NCBI GenBank assembly: GCA_021443285.1
Contig: JABUUG010000003.1
Location: forward strand, 26,055-42,483
DNA: 16,429 bases
Direction: 5' to 3'
DNA from: Bacteroidaceae bacterium
GTDB taxonomy: Bacteria; Bacteroidota; Bacteroidia; Bacteroidales; Bacteroidaceae
Part shown: positions 1-5,819 of the stretch, one piece after another
How the letters are laid out: the number at the start of each line of letters is the position of its first letter
Position numbering within the stretch: position 1 is the first letter of the stretch
Translations under genes and position numbers: made by a program
The notes under the pieces: generated by a model
Database searches by the model: none
What the model saw: the letters and a program-made list of their open reading frames with translations, nothing else
What the model was told of the DNA's origin: nothing

Positions 1-28
1 AATGCGTAATGCGCAGTCCGCCACAGTG

Positions 29-48
29 TTCGGCGATATTTCGCCGAA
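29..48. repeat. Short perfect palindrome after the last tail gene
   Basis: TTCGGCGA and TCGCCGAA form a perfect 8-bp stem with a 4-nt TATT loop, about 40 bases beyond the stop codon of the 882-aa tail gene. It could be a terminator for the minus-strand operon, but no run of U follows the stem on that strand, so it is not a canonical intrinsic terminator. The rest of the 88-base stretch is AT-rich and shows no gene. Confidence 0.45.
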
Positions 49-88
49 TCAAAATCATAAATTATAAATCACCAAATCATAAATGTCC

Positions 89-2737
89 TTATCCCACATA
101 CAGCATCATGTCGTTCTTCTGCCGACCGTTCAGCACAACCCAGCACCCCATCTGTCCGCTGTACCTGCCCACTAGTCCCTCGCCCGTATAGCTTATGCTC
201 ACACCGTCAAACACTATCCCCTGCGAGCTGTGCGCCGCTATCGTCTTCGGGAATCTCTCCGGCGCTGCCGCGTAGGCCGCCTGTGGCGTCCGCTCCAGTT
301 TCTCAATGAACGGGTCTTCAAACCACACACCGAAGTCGTTGCGGCTCTCTATCACAACGTCCATGTCGCTGTCATTAACAACGGTCGCCGTGAACGACGC
401 CACGGCTATCGTTGCCGTCGACCCCGTTGCCGTGGACGTTATCGACAGACCGCCCAGCCTTACATTTATCAGCGAGTCGTAGAATCGGAAAAGTTCGTTG
501 TACCCTATCCTGTACAGCACCGTCTTCACCCCGCCGTCCATCACCCAGCCCGTTATCACCGGCTGACCCTGTTCGTCTATTATCTGGATGCCGCTCTCCC
601 CGTTTGCGCCAGCCACTATTGACCCGCCCGCCACGAGGTCGCCAGCCTCATTCACACCGAACGTCTTATCGCCACTATTGTTCTGTATCTCGAAGTTATC
701 GGCGGTACAGAGTATCTTCCGATTCGTTATGTCAATGCCAGTGTCAAGGAGGTCTTTCCTTGACAGGGATATTGTCGCAGCTTCTCCGTATTTTTGCAAC
801 TTCAAATCGCAGACATATACAGGAGCATACACTCTGACCAGTATCCGTACAGGTGCTGACAGTGTCGCGTTTCTCCGAGTCGTGAATGTAGCCTGCAATA
901 TCTTCCAATCTGATGTTATCGTATGTACAGCCGCGCCGTCAAATCCAGAAGCATTATAATAGTATCGGTTAGTGTCAGCCGTTGAAGAATATCTCCCCAA
1001 ACATGGATAATCGCTTGATGTGTTATAGAAGTACAGGGTAACTTTAGGATTGGAAGCCGAGCCTACGAGTTTGGAGTAGAGCGAGAGCGTATATGTCTCA
1101 TTGGCGATAATACTATCATAGAACACGTATTCGTAGTCGGTGTAACTGCCCTGTAAATCCATTTTGTACACTTCTATGCCTTCAACAGGCGCAGAAACAT
1201 CTTTCTGGAGGCTTATGAGTTGTGGGTTGGATATTGTCTTTCCCCCAAGCATATTGGATTGCGCCGCCGCATCGTCCTTGTTATGCGTAAAGCCTGTAAT
1301 GATTTCCTGTAGCCATGATTCGAGTGTCAGACCGCCTCTCTCTCCGATATATGCCCCAGTATGAGTGCCTTCAGTGCGCCAATACACGCCACCAGCATTA
1401 TTGAGAGCGTCCGTTACATCCACAAGAACAAACCAGTTAAGGAACATTGCTTCGCCAATACCTGCAATAGGACGGAGGCTATATGTGTCAGATGAGGTTG
1501 CTTGAACAAGTGTGAACACTGTCTTGCCTGTATTAACAGGAGTATCAGAGAAGTCCTGAACCATTGTCCGAGTCGTGCCTCCTTTATCCTTGTAACCATC
1601 CAACTTGACTGATGATGGGGAATAAAGATATGCGGAATAGTTGTCTGTCCCACCTATCTGTGCCGTGCCATATCTTCCTCCATGTACAGCATAGGCATAA
1701 TAGCGTCCTGTTGATAAAGACACTTTGCGCAGCTGCATTGTGGGCGAGGAGTTATTGAAGCACATATTGATATATCCATTCGCAATCAGATTATCGGCAT
1801 ACATCCTCTCTAACTCTCCAAGTTTGAAGGAGAATGCTGTGGCTGTCTGTCTGATTGTCGTTATGTCGCCGTTCAGGTTATATACATCCTGCTGGAAGCC
1901 TTGCATATCATTGTTTAGGCTGACAAACTGCGCCGATGTGTCTATCTCTACAGGGATATTGACGGAATAAACAGTGCTGTTGTATGTGCAATTAACGGTA
2001 AATGACGCATAGGTCGGACAGACATATACACCCTCTCGTGTTGTTGCCGCACCAATGAGATACGACTGGTTTGCCGTTAATGTGATAGTGCATACCCCGT
2101 TATCAGTCAAGGAATAGCCATACATACCATTCGAGCTGCCAGTCCATGCGCTTGTGGATTTTGGCGATGCACCCTCCATGAGCCTTATCGTAACAGCCTT
2201 CGTCTCCTGAAGATAAAAGCGGTTAGGATATGTGCCTGACTGCGATACTTTCATCATCCCAAACTGCCCTGTTACAGAGAGCGTGTAAGCGTCCGCACCT
2301 TTTGCTCCAGGCTGTTGTGCTATAATGCTTATCTGCTTCGTGATATTATGAGTCCATGTGCCACTGCTGTCCTGAATAGCAAGTGTAGCGTTAAGGGTGA
2401 CGAGATACTTCGCTCCTTCGGAGAATGTTGCAGACTGCTGCGCTGTAACAGTCATCTTACGGTTGTTGCCGCTGCCGCTCAATACCACAGTCATCCCAGA
2501 CGGATATGAGGGGTCGGTCTTTGTAAGTGAGGTAATGGTGGCGTTAGCATGAGAAACACCGATATTAACCTCTGTTGTTACGGACAGCGCAGACGGATGC
2601 ATCTCTGCGTCGAGGGCGATAAGCACGGAGTCAGCGGACAGTTGCAGGTCGTAAGAGCCTACTCCGTCTTTCCCCGGCTTACCGTCCTGCGTCATCCAGC
2701 GCACAGGGAAGGCACCCTTTATGGTTTTCTTTGCCAT
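89..2737 (-). CDS. Large tail fibre or tail-tip structural protein (882 aa)
   Basis: Probable virion protein at the distal tail, likely involved in host contact. The N-terminus carries a short collagen-like motif (GKPGKDG, residues 19-25) leading into a beta-rich module that begins SYDLQLSADS. A second Gly-rich motif (GAKGADA) introduces another beta-sandwich-like module beginning YTLSVTG. A middle stretch containing NNDMQGFQQDVYNLNGD looks like the short helical linker seen in phage tail spikes. The rest is rich in Ser, Thr, Tyr and Gly, as in receptor-binding fibres, with a region of carbohydrate-binding-module style near the middle. There is no signal peptide and no membrane segment. The start ATG lies 23 bases after the 131-aa gene, behind an AT-rich leader typical of Bacteroidota. 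The fibre role is inferred from composition and context; no specific enzymatic motif is seen. Confidence 0.7.
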   Translation of the reverse strand: MAKKTIKGAFPVRWMTQDGKPGKDGVGSYDLQLSADSVLIALDAEMHPSALSVTTEVNIGVSHANATITSLTKTDPSYPSGMTVVLSGSGNNRKMTVTAQQSATFSEGAKYLVTLNATLAIQDSSGTWTHNITKQISIIAQQPGAKGADAYTLSVTGQFGMMKVSQSGTYPNRFYLQETKAVTIRLMEGASPKSTSAWTGSSNGMYGYSLTDNGVCTITLTANQSYLIGAATTREGVYVCPTYASFTVNCTYNSTVYSVNIPVEIDTSAQFVSLNNDMQGFQQDVYNLNGDITTIRQTATAFSFKLGELERMYADNLIANGYINMCFNNSSPTMQLRKVSLSTGRYYAYAVHGGRYGTAQIGGTDNYSAYLYSPSSVKLDGYKDKGGTTRTMVQDFSDTPVNTGKTVFTLVQATSSDTYSLRPIAGIGEAMFLNWFVLVDVTDALNNAGGVYWRTEGTHTGAYIGERGGLTLESWLQEIITGFTHNKDDAAAQSNMLGGKTISNPQLISLQKDVSAPVEGIEVYKMDLQGSYTDYEYVFYDSIIANETYTLSLYSKLVGSASNPKVTLYFYNTSSDYPCLGRYSSTADTNRYYYNASGFDGAAVHTITSDWKILQATFTTRRNATLSAPVRILVRVYAPVYVCDLKLQKYGEAATISLSRKDLLDTGIDITNRKILCTADNFEIQNNSGDKTFGVNEAGDLVAGGSIVAGANGESGIQIIDEQGQPVITGWVMDGGVKTVLYRIGYNELFRFYDSLINVRLGGLSITSTATGSTATIAVASFTATVVNDSDMDVVIESRNDFGVWFEDPFIEKLERTPQAAYAAAPERFPKTIAAHSSQGIVFDGVSISYTGEGLVGRYSGQMGCWVVLNGRQKNDMMLYVG

Positions 2738-2760
2738 AGGTGGTTTGGGTTATAATGATG

Positions 2761-3156
2761 TTAGAAGTGCGACATTACCTCATGTGCTGCTGCCGCACAC
2801 AAGGCGCGGTATTCCTTGAAATGCTTGAACTTCACTATATCGGGATGCTGCATATCCTCTTCCGATAATGCCTCGGAAGCAGAGAGTTTGTCGAATAGTG
2901 CTTCAAGGGCATTGATGATTAGGGCAAACTCCTCTTTCGGCGCGTAGGCAGCCTCTATGAGTTGGCTCTTGATATGCGCATAGTCCATTTGTGCGTCTAT
3001 CTGCACTTGCGCAGCGGTGTAGCCTTCCTCTTCCTCGTTGGTGTCGGAATTGGTCTGTATGGCAGGGTTGATGTTAAGGGTTACTGTGCGAGTATCCTTG
3101 TCGAATATCGCAGGTGCTTCGTTGAAGAAGCGGTGTTGTAGTCTTCCTGTAAGCAT
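2761..3156 (-). CDS. Hypothetical phage protein, acidic and helical (131 aa)
   Basis: I do not recognise a named family with certainty. The N-terminal half looks beta-like (DTRTVTLNINPAIQ). The C-terminal half is predicted helical and acidic, containing YAHIKSQLIEAAYAPKEEFALI and ending in a Tyr-Arg and Ala-rich helix (EYRALCAAAAHEVM). This layout resembles small proteins found between tail fibre genes in Bacteroidales prophages, with a Y-x-x-[VI]-[KR] helix and an A-x-Y-[KS]-x-[DE]-[DE] segment. It is acidic, which argues against its being a basic Avd-type DGR accessory protein. It sits 14 bases after the 77-aa frame and 23 bases before the fibre gene, so it is probably co-transcribed with both. 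A role in tail assembly or as a fibre chaperone is a guess from position only. Confidence 0.65.
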   Translation of the reverse strand: MLTGRLQHRFFNEAPAIFDKDTRTVTLNINPAIQTNSDTNEEEEGYTAAQVQIDAQMDYAHIKSQLIEAAYAPKEEFALIINALEALFDKLSASEALSEEDMQHPDIVKFKHFKEYRALCAAAAHEVMSHF

Positions 3157-3170
3157 GGTCGTATTGGTGT

Positions 3171-3404
3171 TTATATGATTACTTTTTCTTTATTGTCTGT
3201 ATATATCATTATTCCTTGACTGTCCTCTGTTACCTCACGGTCATTAATCTCCATTATGGATGTTGAAGCAATATCTATATCATATTTCCTTCCACCCTTA
3301 TCAATGAAGACGGTCTTGAAGCGGGTAACATTATGGCGTATCATGTCATCGCAGAATGACTTGATGCCAATGGCGTTCACGATTAACTTGTGAACTACCC
3401 ACAA
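3171..3404 (-). CDS. Orphan 77-aa reading frame next to the insertion, probably 5'-truncated
   Basis: This frame is open from inside the right-end hairpin of the insertion element to a TAA 14 bases before the 131-aa gene. Its longest form would start at a TTG inside the hairpin, so the first few residues (LWVVHK) come from, or abut, the mobile element. The first in-frame ATG is the Met of CDDMIRHNV, which would leave about 56 residues, and no ribosome binding site stands before it. The protein has a mixed beta pattern (FKTVFIDKGGRKYDIDIAS) and no motif I recognise. It does not match the C-terminal motifs expected of a DGR reverse transcriptase. The best reading is the 3' end of a phage gene whose start was lost with the insertion; it may not be expressed. 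Confidence 0.45.
   Translation of the reverse strand: MWVVHKLIVNAIGIKSFCDDMIRHNVTRFKTVFIDKGGRKYDIDIASTSIMEINDREVTEDSQGIMIYTDNKEKVII
3375..3395. repeat. Inverted repeat just outside the right-end hairpin
   Basis: GTTCAC and GTGAAC form 6-bp arms separated by 9 bases, directly abutting the tnpB stop codon and the right-end hairpin. It may be part of the transposon end or a chance palindrome at the target. The exact element boundary cannot be set here without an empty-site sequence. Confidence 0.4.
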
Positions 3405-4600
3405 ACTAAAGATTTGTGGGCTTCCGACTTCACAGAGGAATGCCCTTTCAAAAGATTAGGTCTTCTATCCTCTCCATCGGTGTAATCGACAGTCCCTGCC
3501 GATATATTGTTTAATCCTAATTTTAGAATATTGATAGCAGCATTGACATCTCTGTTATGAGATGTTCCACAAGATGGACAAGCCCAGTCTCTTACATTTA
3601 AGTCATTGATTCCGCTATTAACAAAGCCGCAGACATTACAAGTTTGAGAGGACGGATAGAACCTATCAATCTTAACTACTTTTCTGCCATTCCAATCAGC
3701 CTTATATGTTAGCATAGTTACGAATGCTCCCCAACTCACATCGGTAATTGATTTTGCAAGTTTGTGATTTCGTAACATACCTTTCACATTAAGGTCTTCA
3801 ACGCAAATGGTATCATAGTTAGAGATTAGAGTGTGAGAACACTTATGCAAGTAGTCCATACGGCAATCAGAAATCTTCTCGTGAAGTTTGGCAACTTTGA
3901 GCCTTTGGTTTTCGTACTCATTACTGCCTTTCTTTTTTCTTGAGAGGTGTTTCTGCGCTACTGCAAGTTTCTTCTCATATCTCTTTGTGTATCTGTTATT
4001 CTTGAATACTTCGCCATCAGATGTCGTCAAAAGGTCTTTCAATCCTAAATCTACACCAACTACTTTGTTAATGGGTGCAAGTTCTTGGTATTCCTCCGTT
4101 GTGAAGACTGATACAAAATACTTTCCTGTCGGAGTTTTAGTTAGGCTAACTTTACCCATCTCGCCTTTAATATCTCTATGCAGACGGATAGATATACCAC
4201 TCTTGAATTTAGGTAGCCACAACTTACTATCTTCAATAGTTGCATATTGAGGGACAGTAAATGTATTCTTTCCTTTCTTCGAGTGATATTTCGGAAACTT
4301 TGCTCTCTTTTGAAAGAAATTGGTATATGCTGTTTCAAGATTACGCAACGCAAATTGGAGTGTTTGAGAATTTACCTCCTTGAGCCAAGCAGTTTCTTCT
4401 TGTTTTTTCAACTCAGTTAGAATCTTTGCTTGAGCATAGTAGTTATCGCTTTCTCCTTTCTCTTTGTATTGCTTTTGTCTTTGATTAAGGAAATAGTTAT
4501 AGACAAAGCGAGTACAACCAAAATGCTTTGCTAACAATTCCGTCTGGGAAGCATTTGGGTATATCCTAAATCTGTATGTTCTATTTATAGTCTTAATCAT
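3395..4600 (-). CDS. tnpB: TnpB, IS200/IS605-family RNA-guided nuclease (401 aa)
   Basis: TnpB proteins are RuvC-like, RNA-guided DNA nucleases related to Cas12 that favour retention of their element. The N-terminus (YRFRIYPNASQ, then FGCTRFVYNYFLNQR) is the conserved OrfB helix-turn-helix region. All three RuvC acidic residues are present: Asp184 in GVDLGLKD, Glu268 in ICVEDLNVKG, and Asp351 in HNRDVNAAINI. The zinc-ribbon cysteines 321, 324, 341 and 344 lie between RuvC II and III, as usual, so the enzyme looks catalytically complete. I chose the ATG at 4598-4600 because it begins the family N-terminus; the open frame extends 36 codons further upstream, but that part is antisense to the tnpA remnant. 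A TATATTTG motif (4605-4612), like the Bacteroides -7 element, lies five bases upstream, too close for an ordinary leader. The stop codon TAG directly adjoins the right-end hairpin. Confidence 0.95.
   Translation of the reverse strand: MIKTINRTYRFRIYPNASQTELLAKHFGCTRFVYNYFLNQRQKQYKEKGESDNYYAQAKILTELKKQEETAWLKEVNSQTLQFALRNLETAYTNFFQKRAKFPKYHSKKGKNTFTVPQYATIEDSKLWLPKFKSGISIRLHRDIKGEMGKVSLTKTPTGKYFVSVFTTEEYQELAPINKVVGVDLGLKDLLTTSDGEVFKNNRYTKRYEKKLAVAQKHLSRKKKGSNEYENQRLKVAKLHEKISDCRMDYLHKCSHTLISNYDTICVEDLNVKGMLRNHKLAKSITDVSWGAFVTMLTYKADWNGRKVVKIDRFYPSSQTCNVCGFVNSGINDLNVRDWACPSCGTSHNRDVNAAINILKLGLNNISAGTVDYTDGEDRRPNLLKGHSSVKSEAHKSLVCG
3398..3420. repeat. Right-end (RE) hairpin of the insertion element
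   Basis: CCCACAAA, loop CTAAAGA, TTTGTGGG: a perfect 8-bp stem. It overlaps the last codons of tnpB (SLVCG). Its loop is identical to that of the left-end hairpin, which ties the two ends together as TnpA recognition structures. Confidence 0.9.
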
Positions 4601-4612
4601 GCTGCAAATATA

Positions 4613-4834
4613 CATATAATTTTTCTCATCAGCTATCCACCTAACATATCGGTAACTTCTATTGTTAGAAAACTCAAACAAGAAAGTACTATATTCGCTT
4701 GGAGACACTTTGAGAATAAGTTGAAAAGAGAGTTTTGGGCTGAACGCACACTATGGAGTGATGGTTACTTTGTATGCTCTATTGGGGAAGCAAATCCCGA
4801 AACGATTAGAAGGTATATTGAACAACAAGGATAG
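4613..4834 (+). pseudogene. tnpA: tnpA remnant: 3' part of a Y1 (HUH) transposase
   Basis: Reading the plus strand in the frame ending at TAG 4832-4834 gives a typical IS200 TnpA C-terminus: SYPPNISVTSIVRKLKQ, then FWAERTLWSDGYFVCSIG, then ETIRRYIEQQG. The YIEQQ motif carries the catalytic Tyr and Gln (YxxxQ). Upstream, where the HUH motif should lie, the frame reads H-I-I before FLIS, so by my alignment the first His is kept and the second is lost. The N-terminal half, about 70-80 residues, is missing and there is no start codon. The remnant starts almost exactly where tnpB starts on the other strand, suggesting an internal deletion at about 4600-4613. It should be inactive, so the element cannot transpose on its own. 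It was missed as a gene because it has no start. Confidence 0.85.
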
Positions 4835-4877
4835 TGCCTTACATCCCATAGGCTAAAGACCTATGGGTTTTCGGCAC
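4834..4877. repeat. Left-end (LE) hairpin of the insertion element
   Basis: The inner stem is CCCATAGG (4845-4852), loop CTAAAGA (4853-4859), CCTATGGG (4860-4867). An outer stem GTGCC (4834-4838) with GGCAC (4873-4877) extends it across short internal loops. The stop codon and last ten or so residues of the truncated reverse transcriptase are encoded inside this structure, so the junction between phage and element lies close to 4877-4885. Confidence 0.88.
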
Positions 4878-5621
4878 TTCCTTATATAAATGCTTCTCAA
4901 TACGTTTCACTCGCCATTTGATTTGCCACCTGCTGTTAGCAAAGAAAACAAAATCATCAAGATACCTTACATATCCCTTGCATTTCAGTTCTTCGGTAGC
5001 AAATCGGTCAAGAGTCATAAGGCATATATTTCCTGCCTGCTGGCTTGGTCGTATGCCGAGAGGTATCTTCTTGCCTGTATCGCTATACCGCTCGAACGGC
5101 TCCATAAAAGCATTGATGAAATCTTTATCCTTGAATAAGCGAGACAGATTGGTACGGAGTAAATCATGAGAAATGTTATCGTAATACTTGATAATATCAC
5201 ATTGAGCGTACCATATATCTTCTCCTCTATGCTTACGGAGAAAGTTGCGGATTGCCAATGCCGCCTTAATCTGCCCATAACCGATACGGCTTGCGTATGT
5301 ACGCCCTATCAGTGCCTTTTCAACTCTTCTCATAGACATTAACACAAGAGACTGGTGCTGGATATGGCTTGGATGAAAATGGAGTTTGGCAATATCGCGC
5401 AACTTATTCTGACCGCTGCGCCGAAACTCATGCTTATATTCTCCAGTCCTCATTGTATGATTAAGAATATGCTGCTGTATCTCTATGAGATTGTTCCAGC
5501 GGTTATGAATATGCTTCCTTATTCCGAGATTACTCTGTTTTCGCTTTGTACTTACGCGCTCCGCTTCCACAAGGTTCTCCCATACAGCCATCTGCTCGTA
5601 TATGTGTCCTACACGCTTCAT
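4839..5621 (-). CDS. Diversity-generating retroelement reverse transcriptase, C-terminally truncated by the insertion (260 aa)
   Basis: DGR reverse transcriptases copy a template-repeat RNA with errors opposite adenines; the cDNA then replaces the variable repeat of a target gene. The core motifs are present: CDIIKYYDNISHDLL (Asp142 and Asp148, motif A), IPLGIRPSQQAGN (residues 186-198), whose G-x-x-x-S-Q form is typical of DGR enzymes rather than group II or retroviral ones, and YLDD (220-223), the catalytic aspartates. The frame breaks off after IEKHLYKE; the last residues (about VPKTHRSLAYGM) and the stop are encoded by the IS left end. Family members usually run to 300-400 aa, so the final conserved segments (the lysine-bearing one and the one ending F-L-G) and the thumb are missing. 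The enzyme is probably inactive. It lies 197 bp downstream of the target gene. The start ATG has only a weak ribosome binding site. Confidence 0.9.
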   Translation of the reverse strand: MKRVGHIYEQMAVWENLVEAERVSTKRKQSNLGIRKHIHNRWNNLIEIQQHILNHTMRTGEYKHEFRRSGQNKLRDIAKLHFHPSHIQHQSLVLMSMRRVEKALIGRTYASRIGYGQIKAALAIRNFLRKHRGEDIWYAQCDIIKYYDNISHDLLRTNLSRLFKDKDFINAFMEPFERYSDTGKKIPLGIRPSQQAGNICLMTLDRFATEELKCKGYVRYLDDFVFFANSRWQIKWRVKRIEKHLYKEVPKTHRSLAYGM

Positions 5622-5818
5622 GTCATTCTATCCGCTTGCTTCGTTTCTGTGTGTAGCTTTCAGCTTCTATTATATAGATTTACTAACGCCACTGGCAAAG
5701 GTGCTGACACCTGTTGCGCAAGGTGAATGTTGTTTTGACAGACACAGGCTATACATACGCTACCTGCCGCCAAGGTTCATGGTAATCGGAGGTGTTCCCA
5801 TGACGCAGTAATGACCTC
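5622..5818 (-). other. Non-coding spacer between DGR target and reverse transcriptase
   Basis: This is where a template repeat and avd gene are often found in DGRs. I compared it by eye with the VR and found no copy of the VR sequence, and no frame long enough for Avd. It holds an inverted repeat next to the target stop (5788-5819), an AGGAGG directly at the target stop, a 13-codon mini-frame (5801-5760, reading MGTPPITMNLGGR) about 13 bases beyond that AGGAGG, and a promoter-like site at 5669-5698. The mini-frame is probably not a gene, but a strong Shine-Dalgarno is unusual for this host group. Confidence 0.5.
5669..5698 (-). promoter_or_regulatory. Possible promoter for the reverse transcriptase
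   Basis: On the minus strand TTGCCA (5698-5693) and TATAAT (5674-5669) are separated by 18 bases, a near-consensus sigma70-type promoter about 50 bases before the RT start. Bacteroidales housekeeping promoters usually have TAnnTTTG at -7, which is not matched here, so its use in this host is uncertain. Confidence 0.3.
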
Positions 5819-5819
5819 C
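5788..5819. repeat. Inverted repeat immediately downstream of the VR
   Basis: GGAGGT (5788-5793) and ACCTCC (5814-5819) face each other across 20 bases, ending in the target stop codon. Many DGRs carry a hairpin or cruciform just after the VR that helps target recognition. The position fits; the stem is short and the loop long, so this assignment is tentative. Confidence 0.4.

Larger units (their letters stand above)
3375..3520 (-). ncRNA. Predicted omega/reRNA of TnpB, overlapping the tnpB 3' end and right end
   Basis: In characterised IS200/IS605 elements, TnpB uses an RNA that covers the 3' part of tnpB and the right end, with a guide taken from the flanking DNA just past the right end. 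Here the matching place is the last part of tnpB, the hairpin at 3398-3420 and roughly 15-20 bases of flank, running on the minus strand. The guide portion would be read from the start of the 77-aa frame, near GTTCACAAGTTAATC. Both RNA ends are inferred and are not read from the sequence. Confidence 0.35.
3390..4880 (-). mobile_element. IS200/IS605-family insertion element with intact tnpB and decayed tnpA
   Basis: About 1.5 kb. The two ends are marked by subterminal hairpins of 8-bp stems with an identical CTAAAGA loop as read on the plus strand: CCCACAAA/TTTGTGGG at 3398-3420 and CCCATAGG/CCTATGGG at 4845-4867. Hairpin ends without terminal inverted repeats or a visible target duplication are the hallmark of this single-strand-transposing family. 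tnpB reads toward the right end (low coordinates); the tnpA remnant reads the opposite way toward the left end, an IS605-like divergent layout. The element is visibly richer in A+T than the flanking phage genes. It interrupts the DGR reverse transcriptase: the last residues of that frame are encoded inside the left-end hairpin. Outer limits are good to about 15 bases. With tnpA broken it could move only if a TnpA is supplied in trans. Confidence 0.9.

Noticed and set aside
2761..3156. 131-aa protein as the DGR accessory protein Avd
   Set aside because: It is acidic and its N-terminal half looks beta-like, whereas Avd is a basic four-helix protein usually encoded between target and RT.
4605..4612. 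TATATTTG, a match to the Bacteroides -7 promoter element
   Set aside because: It is only five bases before the tnpB start and I see no matching -33 element; it may still be real but would give a leaderless transcript.
4601..4708. 36 extra codons at the 5' end of the tnpB frame
   Set aside because: They are the reverse complement of the tnpA remnant and do not match TnpB; the family N-terminus begins at the ATG at 4600.
5760..5762. Reassigned TAG codon, as in some gut phages
   Set aside because: TAG ends several genes at tight junctions (for example TAGATG at 16234-16229, and the adhesin stop), and no large gene needs TAG read-through.
5760..5801. 13-codon frame after the adhesin as a protein-coding gene
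   Set aside because: Too short to support as a gene, and the spacing from AGGAGG (about 13 bases) is longer than usual; kept only as an observation about the spacer.
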